This document shows, one piece after another, positions 1 to 7,479 of a stretch of DNA of 16,415 bases (position 1 is its first letter; each line of letters begins with the position of its first letter). Made by a program: the position numbers and the translations under genes. This stretch comes from Aquifex aeolicus (GTDB lineage Bacteria > Aquificota > Aquificia > Aquificales > Aquificaceae): the NCBI GenBank assembly GCA_015661465.1, contig DQVZ01000126.1, positions 1 to 16,415 of the forward strand. The letters are read 5' to 3'. Below the pieces are notes generated by a model. It ran no database searches. It had not been told where the DNA came from and was given only the letters and a program-made list of their open reading frames with translations.

Positions 1-1346
1 GCACCCCCTTCCCCGTAAAGTCCTCTTATCTGTGCCTCAGCATCCAGTAGGAATGTGCCTTTTACTACCACTTTGTCTCCTTCTTTGAGACCATGTATAA
101 CCTCGTAATAACCTTCTGCTTTTCTTCCTAACTTTACATTAACCGGCATATACATACCCTTCTCCATTTCGACGAAGACAATAGTTCTTTTGCCTGTGTC
201 TATTACCGCACTTTCCGGAACAGCTAAAACTTCTCCCAAGGGAATTTCGAATATAACTTCTGTTAAAGAAAAAGGTTTCCAAGTTAGTTCAGGATTTTTA
301 ACCTTCAACCTCACCTTTACTGTTTTTGAAAATTTATCTACCTCCGGAAAAATATAATCTACTTCGGCTTCAGCAATCATTTCAGGATTATCCTCAGGAG
401 CAACAAGTGCTGTTGTCCCTTTTTTCACATAATTTGCAAGCTTTAAGGGAACTTCTGCTATTATCCAAGCTTCGGAAATATCTGCAATCCTGTAGGCTGT
501 AAAGCCTTCCTTTACAAAACCTCCCTCAAAAACTTTCTTCTCAATTATCACGCCATCAACAGGGGAGCGTATTATCTTGCCTGTTTTGTAGTAATTTAGT
601 TTTCTCTTTGCCTTTTCGATAAGTTCTTTATCTCCTAACTTTTCCGCCTGTTTTAACTCTTCTATGGCTACTTGGATTTTCGGGCTAAGGATTTTCATAA
701 GGGGAGTTCCCTTCCTTACATACTCTCCTTCGAATCTTCCGTATGTTTTTTCAATCCAAGCGTCGGCTCTTACTGTGATGTCGTAAATCTTTTCACGGTT
801 ATACTCCACATACCCTACCGTTGAAAAAGTTTTTACTAATTCTCTTTTGCTTATCGGTTCCGTAATAATTCCTATAAGTTGAAGCTTTTCCGGACTTATC
901 ATCAAATGCCCGCCGTGAGATATTACAGGAGGCTTTTCTTCCCTTCCCTTTACTATCGGAACAAAGACATCGTGTGTTATCATACTTTCGTCTTCAAAGA
1001 CAACTCTTATTTGCCAAGGACCATCCATGCTTATGTTTAAATTTCCTTCATAGGTACCTTCGGATACTTTCTTCAGCTTAGCCACATCTCTCATCTCGTT
1101 CATCCCGGGCATAGGAGGCATGTAAAAGTAGAACTCTTTTATTTCTTTCGGAGGAACTACTACTACCTTTATGGAATTTCCCCCCGTTTTTATACTTCCG
1201 CTTTTAGAGTAAAGTGAAATCTCTATCCCTTGCTTTTTGAAAGTTAATACTTTTATATAGCTGTCCTTTATCCCTTTGTTTATATACAGTAAGACTGCCC
1301 CTGATAGGAATAATATAAGGAAAACCAATATCCAAAATTTTCTCAT
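1..1346 (-). CDS. CusB-like RND efflux periplasmic adaptor with N-terminal YtkA/FixH-like domain (C-terminus cut by window edge)
   Basis: Reading the minus strand from the ATG at 1346 gives 448 uninterrupted codons to the window edge, so the C-terminus is missing. The protein starts MRKFWILVFLILFLSGAVLL, a membrane anchor or signal segment. A YtkA/FixH-like beta domain follows (about residues 30-125) with a Met-rich stretch, MPPMPGMNEM, near residue 75. After an HGGH motif comes a membrane-fusion-protein core: a lipoyl/barrel half near 175-215, a short helical hairpin near 215-250, the second half (RSPVDGVIIEKKVFEGGFV), then beta-barrel and membrane-proximal parts. Such adaptors link an inner-membrane RND pump to a TolC channel, and CusB-type ones export Cu(I)/Ag(I). 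The start overlaps the stop of the upstream TolC-like gene in an ATGA, and a GGAGG ribosome-binding site lies 4 nt further upstream. An RND pump gene probably continues left of the window. Metal specificity is inferred from the Met motif and family resemblance. Confidence 0.88.
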   Translation of the reverse strand, partial: MRKFWILVFLILFLSGAVLLYINKGIKDSYIKVLTFKKQGIEISLYSKSGSIKTGGNSIKVVVVPPKEIKEFYFYMPPMPGMNEMRDVAKLKKVSEGTYEGNLNISMDGPWQIRVVFEDESMITHDVFVPIVKGREEKPPVISHGGHLMISPEKLQLIGIITEPISKRELVKTFSTVGYVEYNREKIYDITVRADAWIEKTYGRFEGEYVRKGTPLMKILSPKIQVAIEELKQAEKLGDKELIEKAKRKLNYYKTGKIIRSPVDGVIIEKKVFEGGFVKEGFTAYRIADISEAWIIAEVPLKLANYVKKGTTALVAPEDNPEMIAEAEVDYIFPEVDKFSKTVKVRLKVKNPELTWKPFSLTEVIFEIPLGEVLAVPESAVIDTGKRTIVFVEMEKGMYMPVNVKLGRKAEGYYEVIHGLKEGDKVVVKGTFLLDAEAQIRGLYGEGG

Positions 1347-2518
1347 CTTAATGCCTCCGCTTCAGCTACTATCTTGTTTAATTGAGCTATAAGAAACTTT
1401 TCCTCTATTTTTAATTTCCATAAGATTCTGTAAGCCCTTATAATTTCCCTTATATCGGTTTCATCATACTTATAGGCAATCAATAACGATTCTATTTCCC
1501 CTTCTTTAGTCCTTATTTCCCTATTTAAGCTTTCAAGAGCTTTTTTAAGTAGTGTATGCTTCTTCTCTAATCCTTCATATTCTCTCTTAATAGCTATTAT
1601 TGTATCTTTTAGTTCTTTTTTCTTTGCTTTTATCTTATCTATACTCTCCAAGACCAAATATTTTTCTCTCTTTTTATACCAAATAGGTAGAGTTATACCG
1701 ACACTTATCGAAAACATATCTGGAAGTTCCGGTCTTATCGCATAATCTACCGAAAAGGAAAAATCCGGTAGATGTTGAACTTTCGCAAACTTGTACTCTT
1801 CCATTAATGTGTTTAGTTGTTCCTTTACGAGTTTAGTGTAAACGCTTGTATCAGGATTAAAATCTTTGGGAAAAGGCCTTAACCTCAATTTTTCACCTTT
1901 CAAATCAATTTCCTCATAGATTAATGCTTTAATCCCTGCTAAAATTTCTTCTCTCTCTGCTTTCACTGAAAGTATTTCTTTCTCGGTTTTTAAAATCTCA
2001 GCCTTCAACAGTAGAATATCCGATAGAAGCGCTTTCCCATAAACATACTTCTCATCGGTAATTTTTTTAAGAAATTTTAAGTCTTCTAAAATTTCTTTGA
2101 GTATATTTTCTTTTTCAAGATTAAATATATAATCATAGTATAAAAATGAAAGATTTTTTATTAGATTTTTGGTGAATATTTCTCTTTCTATATCTACTTC
2201 CTTACTTTTATTCACGAAGATTCTAAATTTTTTATCTCGCTTTATAGGTAATATGTAATTTTGTGTGAAGGTTATTGCATACGAACTCATAGGGTTTTCC
2301 TTTCTTGCAATGGGGACTTCCGTATCAAAATTCCTCAGCGAAAATTTAAGTTGGGGGTTTGGAATCGATAAAAAGAATTTACCTCTATTTATAAAAGCTC
2401 TTTTTTCAAAATAATAGGATTTTATTTTCTCATTCTTTTTTAAGGCTATATTAATAAGTTTTTGTAGTTCAGAGGAAAATGAAAAAACTATCGAGAAGAG
2501 AATTACTAAAACCAGCAT
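1343..2518 (-). CDS. TolC/CusC-like outer-membrane efflux protein
   Basis: The product has 391 residues. A hydrophobic N-terminus (MLVLVILFSIVFSFSS) acts as a signal peptide, followed by ELQKLINIALKKNEKIKSYY, the usual first helix of outer membrane efflux proteins. Long Lys/Glu-rich helices (about 120-200 and 290-390) alternate with short beta segments such as FSISVGITLPIWYKK near 268-282, matching the two-fold alpha-barrel/beta-barrel layout of the TolC family. It is a little shorter than typical members (400-480). It would form the outer-membrane exit duct for the adaptor encoded directly downstream, with which it overlaps by 4 bp, so the two are translationally coupled. No Shine-Dalgarno precedes the ATG; a weak -10-like TATCCT lies 10 nt upstream. 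It is transcribed divergently from the DUF302 gene. The substrate, probably a metal ion, is inferred from the CusB-like partner. Confidence 0.85.
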   Translation of the reverse strand: MLVLVILFSIVFSFSSELQKLINIALKKNEKIKSYYFEKRAFINRGKFFLSIPNPQLKFSLRNFDTEVPIARKENPMSSYAITFTQNYILPIKRDKKFRIFVNKSKEVDIEREIFTKNLIKNLSFLYYDYIFNLEKENILKEILEDLKFLKKITDEKYVYGKALLSDILLLKAEILKTEKEILSVKAEREEILAGIKALIYEEIDLKGEKLRLRPFPKDFNPDTSVYTKLVKEQLNTLMEEYKFAKVQHLPDFSFSVDYAIRPELPDMFSISVGITLPIWYKKREKYLVLESIDKIKAKKKELKDTIIAIKREYEGLEKKHTLLKKALESLNREIRTKEGEIESLLIAYKYDETDIREIIRAYRILWKLKIEEKFLIAQLNKIVAEAEALR

Positions 2519-2544
2519 TTCGATTTAAAGGATATCGCTTAAGG

Positions 2545-2585
2545 CTTGTTAATTCAATGGGGTAATTCAGCGTTTAATTAACAAG
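2545..2585. promoter_or_regulatory. Perfect 10-bp inverted repeat in divergent promoter region, possible operator
   Basis: The arms CTTGTTAATT (2545-2554) and AATTAACAAG (2576-2585) are exact reverse complements, separated by 21 bp, so their centres lie 31 bp apart, about three helical turns. A short direct repeat, TAATTCA, occurs at 2550-2556 and 2563-2569. The element sits between the divergent tolC-like and DUF302 starts, where a shared regulator could bind. A weak -35/-10 pair for the plus strand (TTGTCA at 2601, TAGTAT at 2626, spacing 19) lies downstream. The repeat is seen; the operator role is inferred. Confidence 0.4.
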
Positions 2586-2678
2586 AAATTTAACAGATTT
2601 TTGTCATAAAACTTAATAAACAGGTTAGTATTTACTATTTATTGAATTGAAATAAAAATATATAAGGAGGTGGATGAA

Positions 2679-3062
2679 ATGCTAATAAATGTCGAGAGCA
2701 ATAAGAATTTTGACCAAGTGGTTCAAGCAGTTCAAGAGAAATCAAAAGAGAAAGGTTTCGGTGTAATGTCAGTTCACGAAGTTCACAAAATTTTGGAGAG
2801 TAAGGGAGTACCCATTAATTATAAGTGTACAATTGTGGAGATATGTCAACCCAAAGCTGCCAGCACGGTTCTTTTGAAGAGAGCAGAAATATCAACAGCC
2901 ATGCCCTGTAGGATATCTGTATACGAACAAAACGGAAAAGTAGTACTCAGTACCATAGCTCCTACTGAACTATTAAATATGTATAAAGCTGAAGAGTTTA
3001 AAGAGCTTGCTAAGGAAATTGAAGATACGATTAAAACTATAATGGAAGAAGCAGCTAAGTGA
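2679..3062 (+). CDS. DUF302 family protein
   Basis: The protein has 127 residues and starts MLINVESNKNFDQVVQAVQE. I chose the ATG at 2679 because a strong ribosome-binding site, AAGGAGGT (2664-2671), lies 7 nt upstream; the in-frame GTG at 2670 falls inside that site. The pattern of an N-terminal strand, the helix FDQVVQAVQEKSKEKGFGVMSVHEVHKILESKG, the core YKCTIVEICQPKAASTVL and the closing MPCRISVYEQNGKVVLSTIAPTELL is typical of DUF302 (the PF03625 fold). Cys residues occur in YKCTI, EICQP and MPCRI. There is no signal peptide, so it is probably cytoplasmic. The biochemical function of the family is not established. The gene stands alone between a divergent metal-efflux operon and the signalling operon, and the shared intergenic region suggests, but does not show, co-regulation with the efflux genes. 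Confidence 0.85.
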   Translation: MLINVESNKNFDQVVQAVQEKSKEKGFGVMSVHEVHKILESKGVPINYKCTIVEICQPKAASTVLLKRAEISTAMPCRISVYEQNGKVVLSTIAPTELLNMYKAEEFKELAKEIEDTIKTIMEEAAK

Positions 3063-3114
3063 TGTTTATCTTCTTTATTAAAATTTTTTAAAGCCTTTTC
3101 GTAGTACTTTTTTC

Positions 3115-3120
3115 TATACT
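3115..3120 (+). promoter_or_regulatory. -10-like hexamer TATACT just before the solute-binding protein gene
   Basis: TATACT matches five of six bases of the sigma-70 -10 consensus and lies 9 nt before the ATG at 3130. There is no Shine-Dalgarno in between. If used, transcription would begin at or within a few nucleotides of the start codon. No clear -35 is visible, so confidence is modest. Confidence 0.4.
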
Positions 3121-3129
3121 TAATTTTTA

Positions 3130-4092
3130 ATGTATTGGTTTTTCTGGATTTTCTTTATAGTTTTATTTTCAAGTTGTTCTCCCGAAGAGAAAAATTACAA
3201 TATTGCAGCTCTTCTTTCAGGAGAGGGAAGAATAGAAAAGGTAAAGGGCTTTGAAAAGGGCCTTAAAGATCTCGGAATAAAAAATTACAAAATACAGTTA
3301 TTCATGGGAGATAACTCCTTAAAAACTCTCTACAAATTAGCAAAAGAAATTCTAAGAAATTCGGAAAAATTTGACCTTGTAATTACAGGAGGTAGTTTAG
3401 AAGCTTTTGTTTTGAAAAAGGAAAACGTAAATAACTACTTGCCCATAGTAATTCTCGGAGGTACATCCATCAAAGCCTGGGGTCTTACTCAGAGTTTTTC
3501 AAGGCCTACTGAAAATATTACAGGAATTGATAATCTAAATGCAGAATTGATGGAGAAAAGAATAGAGCTTTTTTCACAACTTTTCCCTAATATTAAAAAA
3601 GTTATAGTATTCTGTACTCCTAGATTTCAGGCTTCGAAAAGAGCAGCAAAAATAACAATTGAAGCAGGAAGGAAATATGGGATAAAAGTAGTTCCTCTCT
3701 ATGTCAAGGATGTAAGGGAACTTGAATATGTAATAAGCCATATGAAGGAAGACGGATTTGGAGCCATAATCATGACTCCATGTTATTACACGGATAATTT
3801 TCTCACTCATTACATACTCCACTATGCCAGCTTTTACAAAATCCCAGTTTTTTGCCACGGAGTTGAATTTGTCCGAAAAGGTTGTCCTGTAGGTTATGGT
3901 ACTTCGGGATTTAAACAAGGTTACCAAGCAGCAATATTAGCGTATAGAATTTTAAAAGGTATTCCTGTAGAACTTGTTCCCTTTGAGAGGGCTTATTCTC
4001 CCAAATTGGTTTTAAATGAAAAAGCCCTTTACGACTTAGATATAGATTTCAACAAAAGATTTATGGTTATGGTCGACGAGGTTATTAAATGA
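3130..4092 (+). CDS. ABC-type solute-binding lipoprotein (ABC_sub_bind family)
   Basis: The 320-residue product begins with a short hydrophobic segment ending in VLFSSC, so Cys16 is a probable lipidation site and the mature protein is a lipoprotein facing the periplasm. The rest fits the ABC_sub_bind type (PF04392): NIAALLSGEGRIEKVKGFEKGLKDLG at the first strand and helix, FDLVITGGSLEAFVL near 82, LPIVILGGTS near 107, the hinge-region FSRPTENITGIDNLNAELMEKRIELFSQLFPNIKKVIV near 123-160, and YKIPVFCHGVEFVRKGCPVGYG near 236. No permease or ATPase gene accompanies it. Its stop overlaps the kinase start in an ATGA, so it is probably a ligand-sensing partner of the kinase rather than a transport component. 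Members of the family bind varied small molecules, including amino acids; the ligand here is unknown. The ATG has no Shine-Dalgarno. Confidence 0.8.
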   Translation: MYWFFWIFFIVLFSSCSPEEKNYNIAALLSGEGRIEKVKGFEKGLKDLGIKNYKIQLFMGDNSLKTLYKLAKEILRNSEKFDLVITGGSLEAFVLKKENVNNYLPIVILGGTSIKAWGLTQSFSRPTENITGIDNLNAELMEKRIELFSQLFPNIKKVIVFCTPRFQASKRAAKITIEAGRKYGIKVVPLYVKDVRELEYVISHMKEDGFGAIIMTPCYYTDNFLTHYILHYASFYKIPVFCHGVEFVRKGCPVGYGTSGFKQGYQAAILAYRILKGIPVELVPFERAYSPKLVLNEKALYDLDIDFNKRFMVMVDEVIK

Positions 4093-6044
4093 CTTTAAGA
4101 GAGAAGATATTAATAATTCTCTTTCTTATGCTTACTATACCGATAGGTTTATCCGTATATCATTACTCCACTTTAAAAAAGCACTTAATAAACACTGAAA
4201 TAGAAATCTTACGTTCAAAGGCAGAAAACCTTACAACTAAGTTTATATCTTCAATTAACAACTGCAAATTAAAAGTAAGTTCCTTGGTCTCTCTCTACAA
4301 GAGTTATAACTTCTCAATAGATGAAATAATATGGCGTATAACAGGAGATTTGGAGGGAATATTTGAAGGTGCCTATTACGACAATAACGGAAAACTCGTT
4401 AAAACTATCAGCAGGGAAACCACCTCTCCTAAATTTCCACTGTATTGGAAGGAAAAAAGACAGGAAGTTAAATTTACTCACTACGGTGAACCCTTTGTAA
4501 GGTTTATAGTAGAAAATAGGGAAGGTGATTTCACAGAAGGTTTTTTCTTGTTTTCCTTGGATTTATCTATCTTGTGGCAAAACCTTGTGGTTAATTACTT
4601 CTCTCCGAGTACCGAAATTGCTCTTATAGATAAAGAAGGAAATATATATGCACTTTCAAGCGTGAAGATAAAAGAAAATTTGGAGAGATTTTATAAAGAA
4701 GAAAGTTTTACACAAATTGAAAAAAACTACTTAAGGATTTTTGTAAAAAAAGGTTCATGGGGGATTTATATCGAAAAACCTATAAGTGAAGTATTGAAAC
4801 CTGTTGAACCACTAAAGTATAAGATACTATTCTCGGGTGTAATCCTTACGTCCCTAGGGGGTTCATTGGTAGTTATATTAGTGTTCAGAATTTTTAAACC
4901 CTTAGAGGACTTTAAAAAGTTTTTATCAATATGGGAAAAAACTAACCTAGGAAAGAAAGTTAATTATAAGGACGATATAAAAATAATTACTCAAGTTTTT
5001 AAGGATTTAATCGGGAAAATAGAGGAACAAAGAAAGATTTATAACTGCTTCTTTGAAAACACTCTTGACGGTGTAATTCTTTTTGAAGGCTCTGGAAAAA
5101 TTATCAATGTGAATAAAACCTTTTGTGAAACTTTTAAGGTGAATAAGGACGAAATTCTTGGCAAAAAAATGGATGATATTTCCGGAAGGAAAGTAAGTTT
5201 TTATCCAGTATTTGTCCAAGAAGAAAAACTTATTTTGAAGGGAAAAGAATACCTTTGTGAATTAAAGCAAGATATCCTTCACATAGAAGGTAAGCCTTAT
5301 ATAGTTTGGAGGGTAAAGGATAAAACAAAAGAAAAGGAACTTCAAATAATTATGGAACAAACATCAAAATTAGCCCTTGCGGGAGAAATAGCTTGTTTTG
5401 TCGCACATCAGATAAACAACCCTTTAGCATCTATAATAGGATACGCTGAGTTCCTCTTAATGCAGACTCAGGATGACAATTTTAGAGAGAAACTTGAGGT
5501 CATAATATCCCAAGCGAGAAAGTGTAGCGAAACTATGAGATTCCTGTTAGAACTTGGAAAACCTATGGGAAACGAAGCAAAGTACGTTAATCCAGTAGAT
5601 ATTACTTTAGAGACCTTGAGAATTCTTCAACCTAAGGCAAAAAAGTGTCAGATAAACCTAGAATTTGAAGGATTTATTGGTAATGAACGAATATATACTT
5701 TCCCTTGGCAGTTGGAACAAGTCCTTATAAATATAATTGATAATGCTATAGATGCATCTCCGAAGGGAAGCAAAGTAAAAGTTATTGTGAAGGAGCAAAA
5801 TGGATATATAACCTGGGAAGTTAGGGACGAAGGAAAAGGTATACCGGATGACGAGTTGGACAAAATATTTGAACCTTTTTACTCTACGAAAGAAAATGGT
5901 ACAGGGCTGGGGCTTACAATAGCAAAGAGGATGATTGAAGGTATGGGAGGAAAAATAGATATATATAGGAATGAGAACGGAAAAGGAACAGTAGTTATAA
6001 TTTCTATACCTAAGGTGATAAAGAATGAAAATTCTGGTAGTTGA
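4089..6044 (+). CDS. Membrane sensor histidine kinase, PAS type, NtrB-like
   Basis: The product has 651 residues. The order is: transmembrane segment 1 (about 7-26), a large extracytoplasmic sensor region (about 27-244, probably dCache/PAS-like), transmembrane segment 2 (about 246-267), a HAMP-like linker, a PAS domain (about 318-415, with NTLDGVILFEGSGKIINVNKTF), a HisKA dimerisation domain with the phospho-acceptor His440 in VAHQINNPLASIIGY, and a HATPase_c domain. The ATP-binding boxes are all present: NIIDNAIDA (Asn552), DEGKGIP (Asp580), FEPFYSTK and GTGLGL. HQINNPL is typical of kinases paired with NtrC-class regulators. Its ATG overlaps the upstream stop, with GAGG about 7 nt before it, and it overlaps the downstream regulator gene by 20 bp. 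The kinase should autophosphorylate on His440 and pass phosphate to Asp51 of that regulator. The signal is unknown and is plausibly delivered by the lipoprotein encoded just upstream. Confidence 0.92.
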   Translation: MTLREKILIILFLMLTIPIGLSVYHYSTLKKHLINTEIEILRSKAENLTTKFISSINNCKLKVSSLVSLYKSYNFSIDEIIWRITGDLEGIFEGAYYDNNGKLVKTISRETTSPKFPLYWKEKRQEVKFTHYGEPFVRFIVENREGDFTEGFFLFSLDLSILWQNLVVNYFSPSTEIALIDKEGNIYALSSVKIKENLERFYKEESFTQIEKNYLRIFVKKGSWGIYIEKPISEVLKPVEPLKYKILFSGVILTSLGGSLVVILVFRIFKPLEDFKKFLSIWEKTNLGKKVNYKDDIKIITQVFKDLIGKIEEQRKIYNCFFENTLDGVILFEGSGKIINVNKTFCETFKVNKDEILGKKMDDISGRKVSFYPVFVQEEKLILKGKEYLCELKQDILHIEGKPYIVWRVKDKTKEKELQIIMEQTSKLALAGEIACFVAHQINNPLASIIGYAEFLLMQTQDDNFREKLEVIISQARKCSETMRFLLELGKPMGNEAKYVNPVDITLETLRILQPKAKKCQINLEFEGFIGNERIYTFPWQLEQVLINIIDNAIDASPKGSKVKVIVKEQNGYITWEVRDEGKGIPDDELDKIFEPFYSTKENGTGLGLTIAKRMIEGMGGKIDIYRNENGKGTVVIISIPKVIKNENSGS

Positions 6045-7347
6045 AGATGATGTAAACTTCAGGAAACTCCTAGAAGAATTCTTGGTATTTAAAAAGTACG
6101 ATGTTCATACGGCAGAAACAGGAAAGGAAGCTGTTAAAAGGTTAAAGGAAGAAAATTATGAAGTGGTTTTGTTAGACATACTACTACCTGATATAGATGG
6201 GCTTGAAGTTCTTAAGTTGGTAAAAGAGATAAATCCTTTAACAGAGGTAATAGTTATAACAGGGCACGGTACTGTAAGAACTGCAGTAGATGCAATGAAG
6301 TTGGGTGCTTTTGATTTCCTAACTAAACCTTGCAGCCTGGAAGAAATATACGTTGCTATAAATAAAGCAAAAGAATCAAGGAGACTTAAAAGGGAAAACG
6401 AACTTTTGAAAAGGGAAAAGCTAATAAAGGAGAAATACGAGGAATTTATTTTCGAAAGTCCTGCTATGAAAGAAATAATCAAGAAGATTAAGCTAATTTC
6501 TTGTGCAGATTGTCCTGTTCTTATTACGGGAGAAACAGGTACGGGAAAAGAGGTTATAGCAAAACTTATACATAAGAGTTCCAATCGTTCAAACAAACCT
6601 ATGGTAAGTATAAATATAGCCGCTATACCCAGGGAACTTTTGGAAGCTGAATTGTTTGGATACGAGCAGGGAGCATTTACCGGTGCATCGAAGAGCAAAG
6701 AGGGCTTCTTCGAATTAGCCCATAAGGGTACTATATTTCTCGATGAAATAGGAGAAATAGATTTAGATATTCAAGCTAAACTTCTACGAGTAATAGAAAC
6801 TAAAAAATTTTTCAGGGTTGGAGGAAGAAGGGAGGTATATAGCGATGTAAGAATAATAACCGCGACGAATAAAAATTTGAGACAGCTCGTTAAAGAAGGA
6901 AAGTTTAGGGAGGATTTGTACTACAGGCTAAACGTTGTAGAGATAAATATACCTCCGCTAAGGGAAAGAAAAGAGGATATTATCCCCCTTGCTGAACATT
7001 TCTTAAAACTTTTTTCTACTAAGTATTCAAAATCTATAAAGGGCTTTACCGAAAAAGCTAAAGAAGTTTTAATTGCATATCCGTGGCCCGGAAATGTAAG
7101 GGAGCTAAAAAATGTAATAGAACGTCTAGTCCTATTTTCGGATAAGGAAATAATCGATAAGGAAGACTTATACTGTATTACTTCAATAAATCAAAGGGAA
7201 GATTTAAAACCTATAGAAGTAATTGAAAAGGAACATATTCTTAGAACTCTTCAAGAAGTTAATTTTAACAAAAAAAGAGCTGCCCAGCTGTTAGGTATCC
7301 CCCTTAGAACCTTTTATAGAAAATTGAAGAAATATGGTATAGAGTAA
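6025..7347 (+). CDS. NtrC-class sigma-54-dependent response regulator (NtrC1-like)
   Basis: The 440-residue product has three domains. The receiver (about 1-120) has the acidic pocket EDD (7-9), phospho-acceptor Asp51 in LLDILLPDIDG, the Thr in VITGHG and the Lys in LTKPC. The AAA+ sigma-54 activation domain (about 140-375) has Walker A GETGTGKE (169-176), the sigma-54 contact loop GAFTGA (216-221), Walker B TIFLDEIGE and the arginine-finger stretch FREDLYYRLNV. The Fis-type HTH is at about 410-438 (NKKRAAQLLGIPLRTFYRKL). All key residues are intact, so it should be a phosphorylation-controlled ATPase that remodels sigma-54 holoenzyme. It closely resembles Aquifex NtrC1 throughout. A Shine-Dalgarno (AAGGTGA, 6012-6018) inside the kinase gene supports the start. 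The likely target promoter lies about 80 bp beyond its stop codon. Confidence 0.95.
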   Translation: MKILVVEDDVNFRKLLEEFLVFKKYDVHTAETGKEAVKRLKEENYEVVLLDILLPDIDGLEVLKLVKEINPLTEVIVITGHGTVRTAVDAMKLGAFDFLTKPCSLEEIYVAINKAKESRRLKRENELLKREKLIKEKYEEFIFESPAMKEIIKKIKLISCADCPVLITGETGTGKEVIAKLIHKSSNRSNKPMVSINIAAIPRELLEAELFGYEQGAFTGASKSKEGFFELAHKGTIFLDEIGEIDLDIQAKLLRVIETKKFFRVGGRREVYSDVRIITATNKNLRQLVKEGKFREDLYYRLNVVEINIPPLRERKEDIIPLAEHFLKLFSTKYSKSIKGFTEKAKEVLIAYPWPGNVRELKNVIERLVLFSDKEIIDKEDLYCITSINQREDLKPIEVIEKEHILRTLQEVNFNKKRAAQLLGIPLRTFYRKLKKYGIE

Positions 7348-7351
7348 TTTT

Positions 7352-7383
7352 TGCCAATACGGCATATCTTTGCCATTTTGACA
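7352..7383 (+). promoter_or_regulatory. Tandem 13-bp dyads, probable upstream activator sites for the NtrC-like regulator
   Basis: Two related 13-mers lie 19 bp apart: TGCCAATACGGCA (7352-7364), a perfect TGCC-N5-GGCA dyad, and TGCCATTTTGACA (7371-7383), the same dyad with one mismatch. They start 5 nt after the activator's stop codon and end 44 bp before the sigma-54 -24 element. With the predicted start near 7453 they are centred at about -95 and -76, a normal place for enhancer sites of a Fis-type NtrC dimer. The sites are seen; binding is inferred. Confidence 0.6.
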
Positions 7384-7426
7384 TCCTTTTAATTCTTTCT
7401 CCTTATGGAAATCATAGAGTATTCTT

Positions 7427-7442
7427 TGGCACGCTTATTGCA
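7427..7442 (+). promoter_or_regulatory. Sigma-54 promoter (-24/-12)
   Basis: TGGCAC (7427-7432), 5 bp, then TTGCA (7438-7442) matches the sigma-54 consensus TGGCAC-N5-TTGCA/T at every conserved position, with GG (7428-7429) and GC (7440-7441) exactly 10 bp apart. Transcription should start near 7453, leaving a leader of about 27 nt that contains the AAGGAGGT ribosome-binding site of the next gene. The gene for its probable activator ends 80 bp upstream. The promoter lies inside what would be codons if translation of the next gene began at the ATG at 7405, which argues against that start. Confidence 0.88.
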
Positions 7443-7479
7443 CTTCTTATTAAGACGAAATCCCAAGGAGGTTAAAGGG

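Noticed and set aside
2559-2571. Possible sigma-54 element (GG...GC) upstream of the DUF302 gene
   Set aside because: The GG and GC are 9 bp apart instead of 10, and the surrounding bases do not match TGGCAC or TTGCA.
2670-2678. GTG start at 2670 for the DUF302 protein
   Set aside because: The GTG lies inside the AAGGAGGT ribosome-binding site, which is spaced correctly for the ATG at 2679.
3074-3094. Palindrome CTTTA...TAAAG after the DUF302 gene as a rho-independent terminator
   Set aside because: The stem is almost entirely A/T with two internal mismatches and has no following U-run beyond the stem itself, so it would be too weak, especially in a thermophile.
3574-3927. 117-codon open frame antisense to the solute-binding protein gene
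   Set aside because: It lies wholly within a real gene, has no ribosome-binding site or known domain, and has the composition of a shadow frame.
6156-6698. 180-codon open frame on the minus strand inside the activator gene
   Set aside because: It is fully antisense to a strongly supported NtrC-class gene, lacks recognisable domains, and its Ser/Leu/Phe-rich composition is typical of the reverse of AT-rich Lys/Glu coding sequence.
7405-7479. Extended start (ATG at 7405) for the DsrE-like protein
   Set aside because: The extension covers the sigma-54 promoter, so the predicted transcript would not include it. The ATG at 7480 has a strong ribosome-binding site and gives a proper Tat signal peptide.
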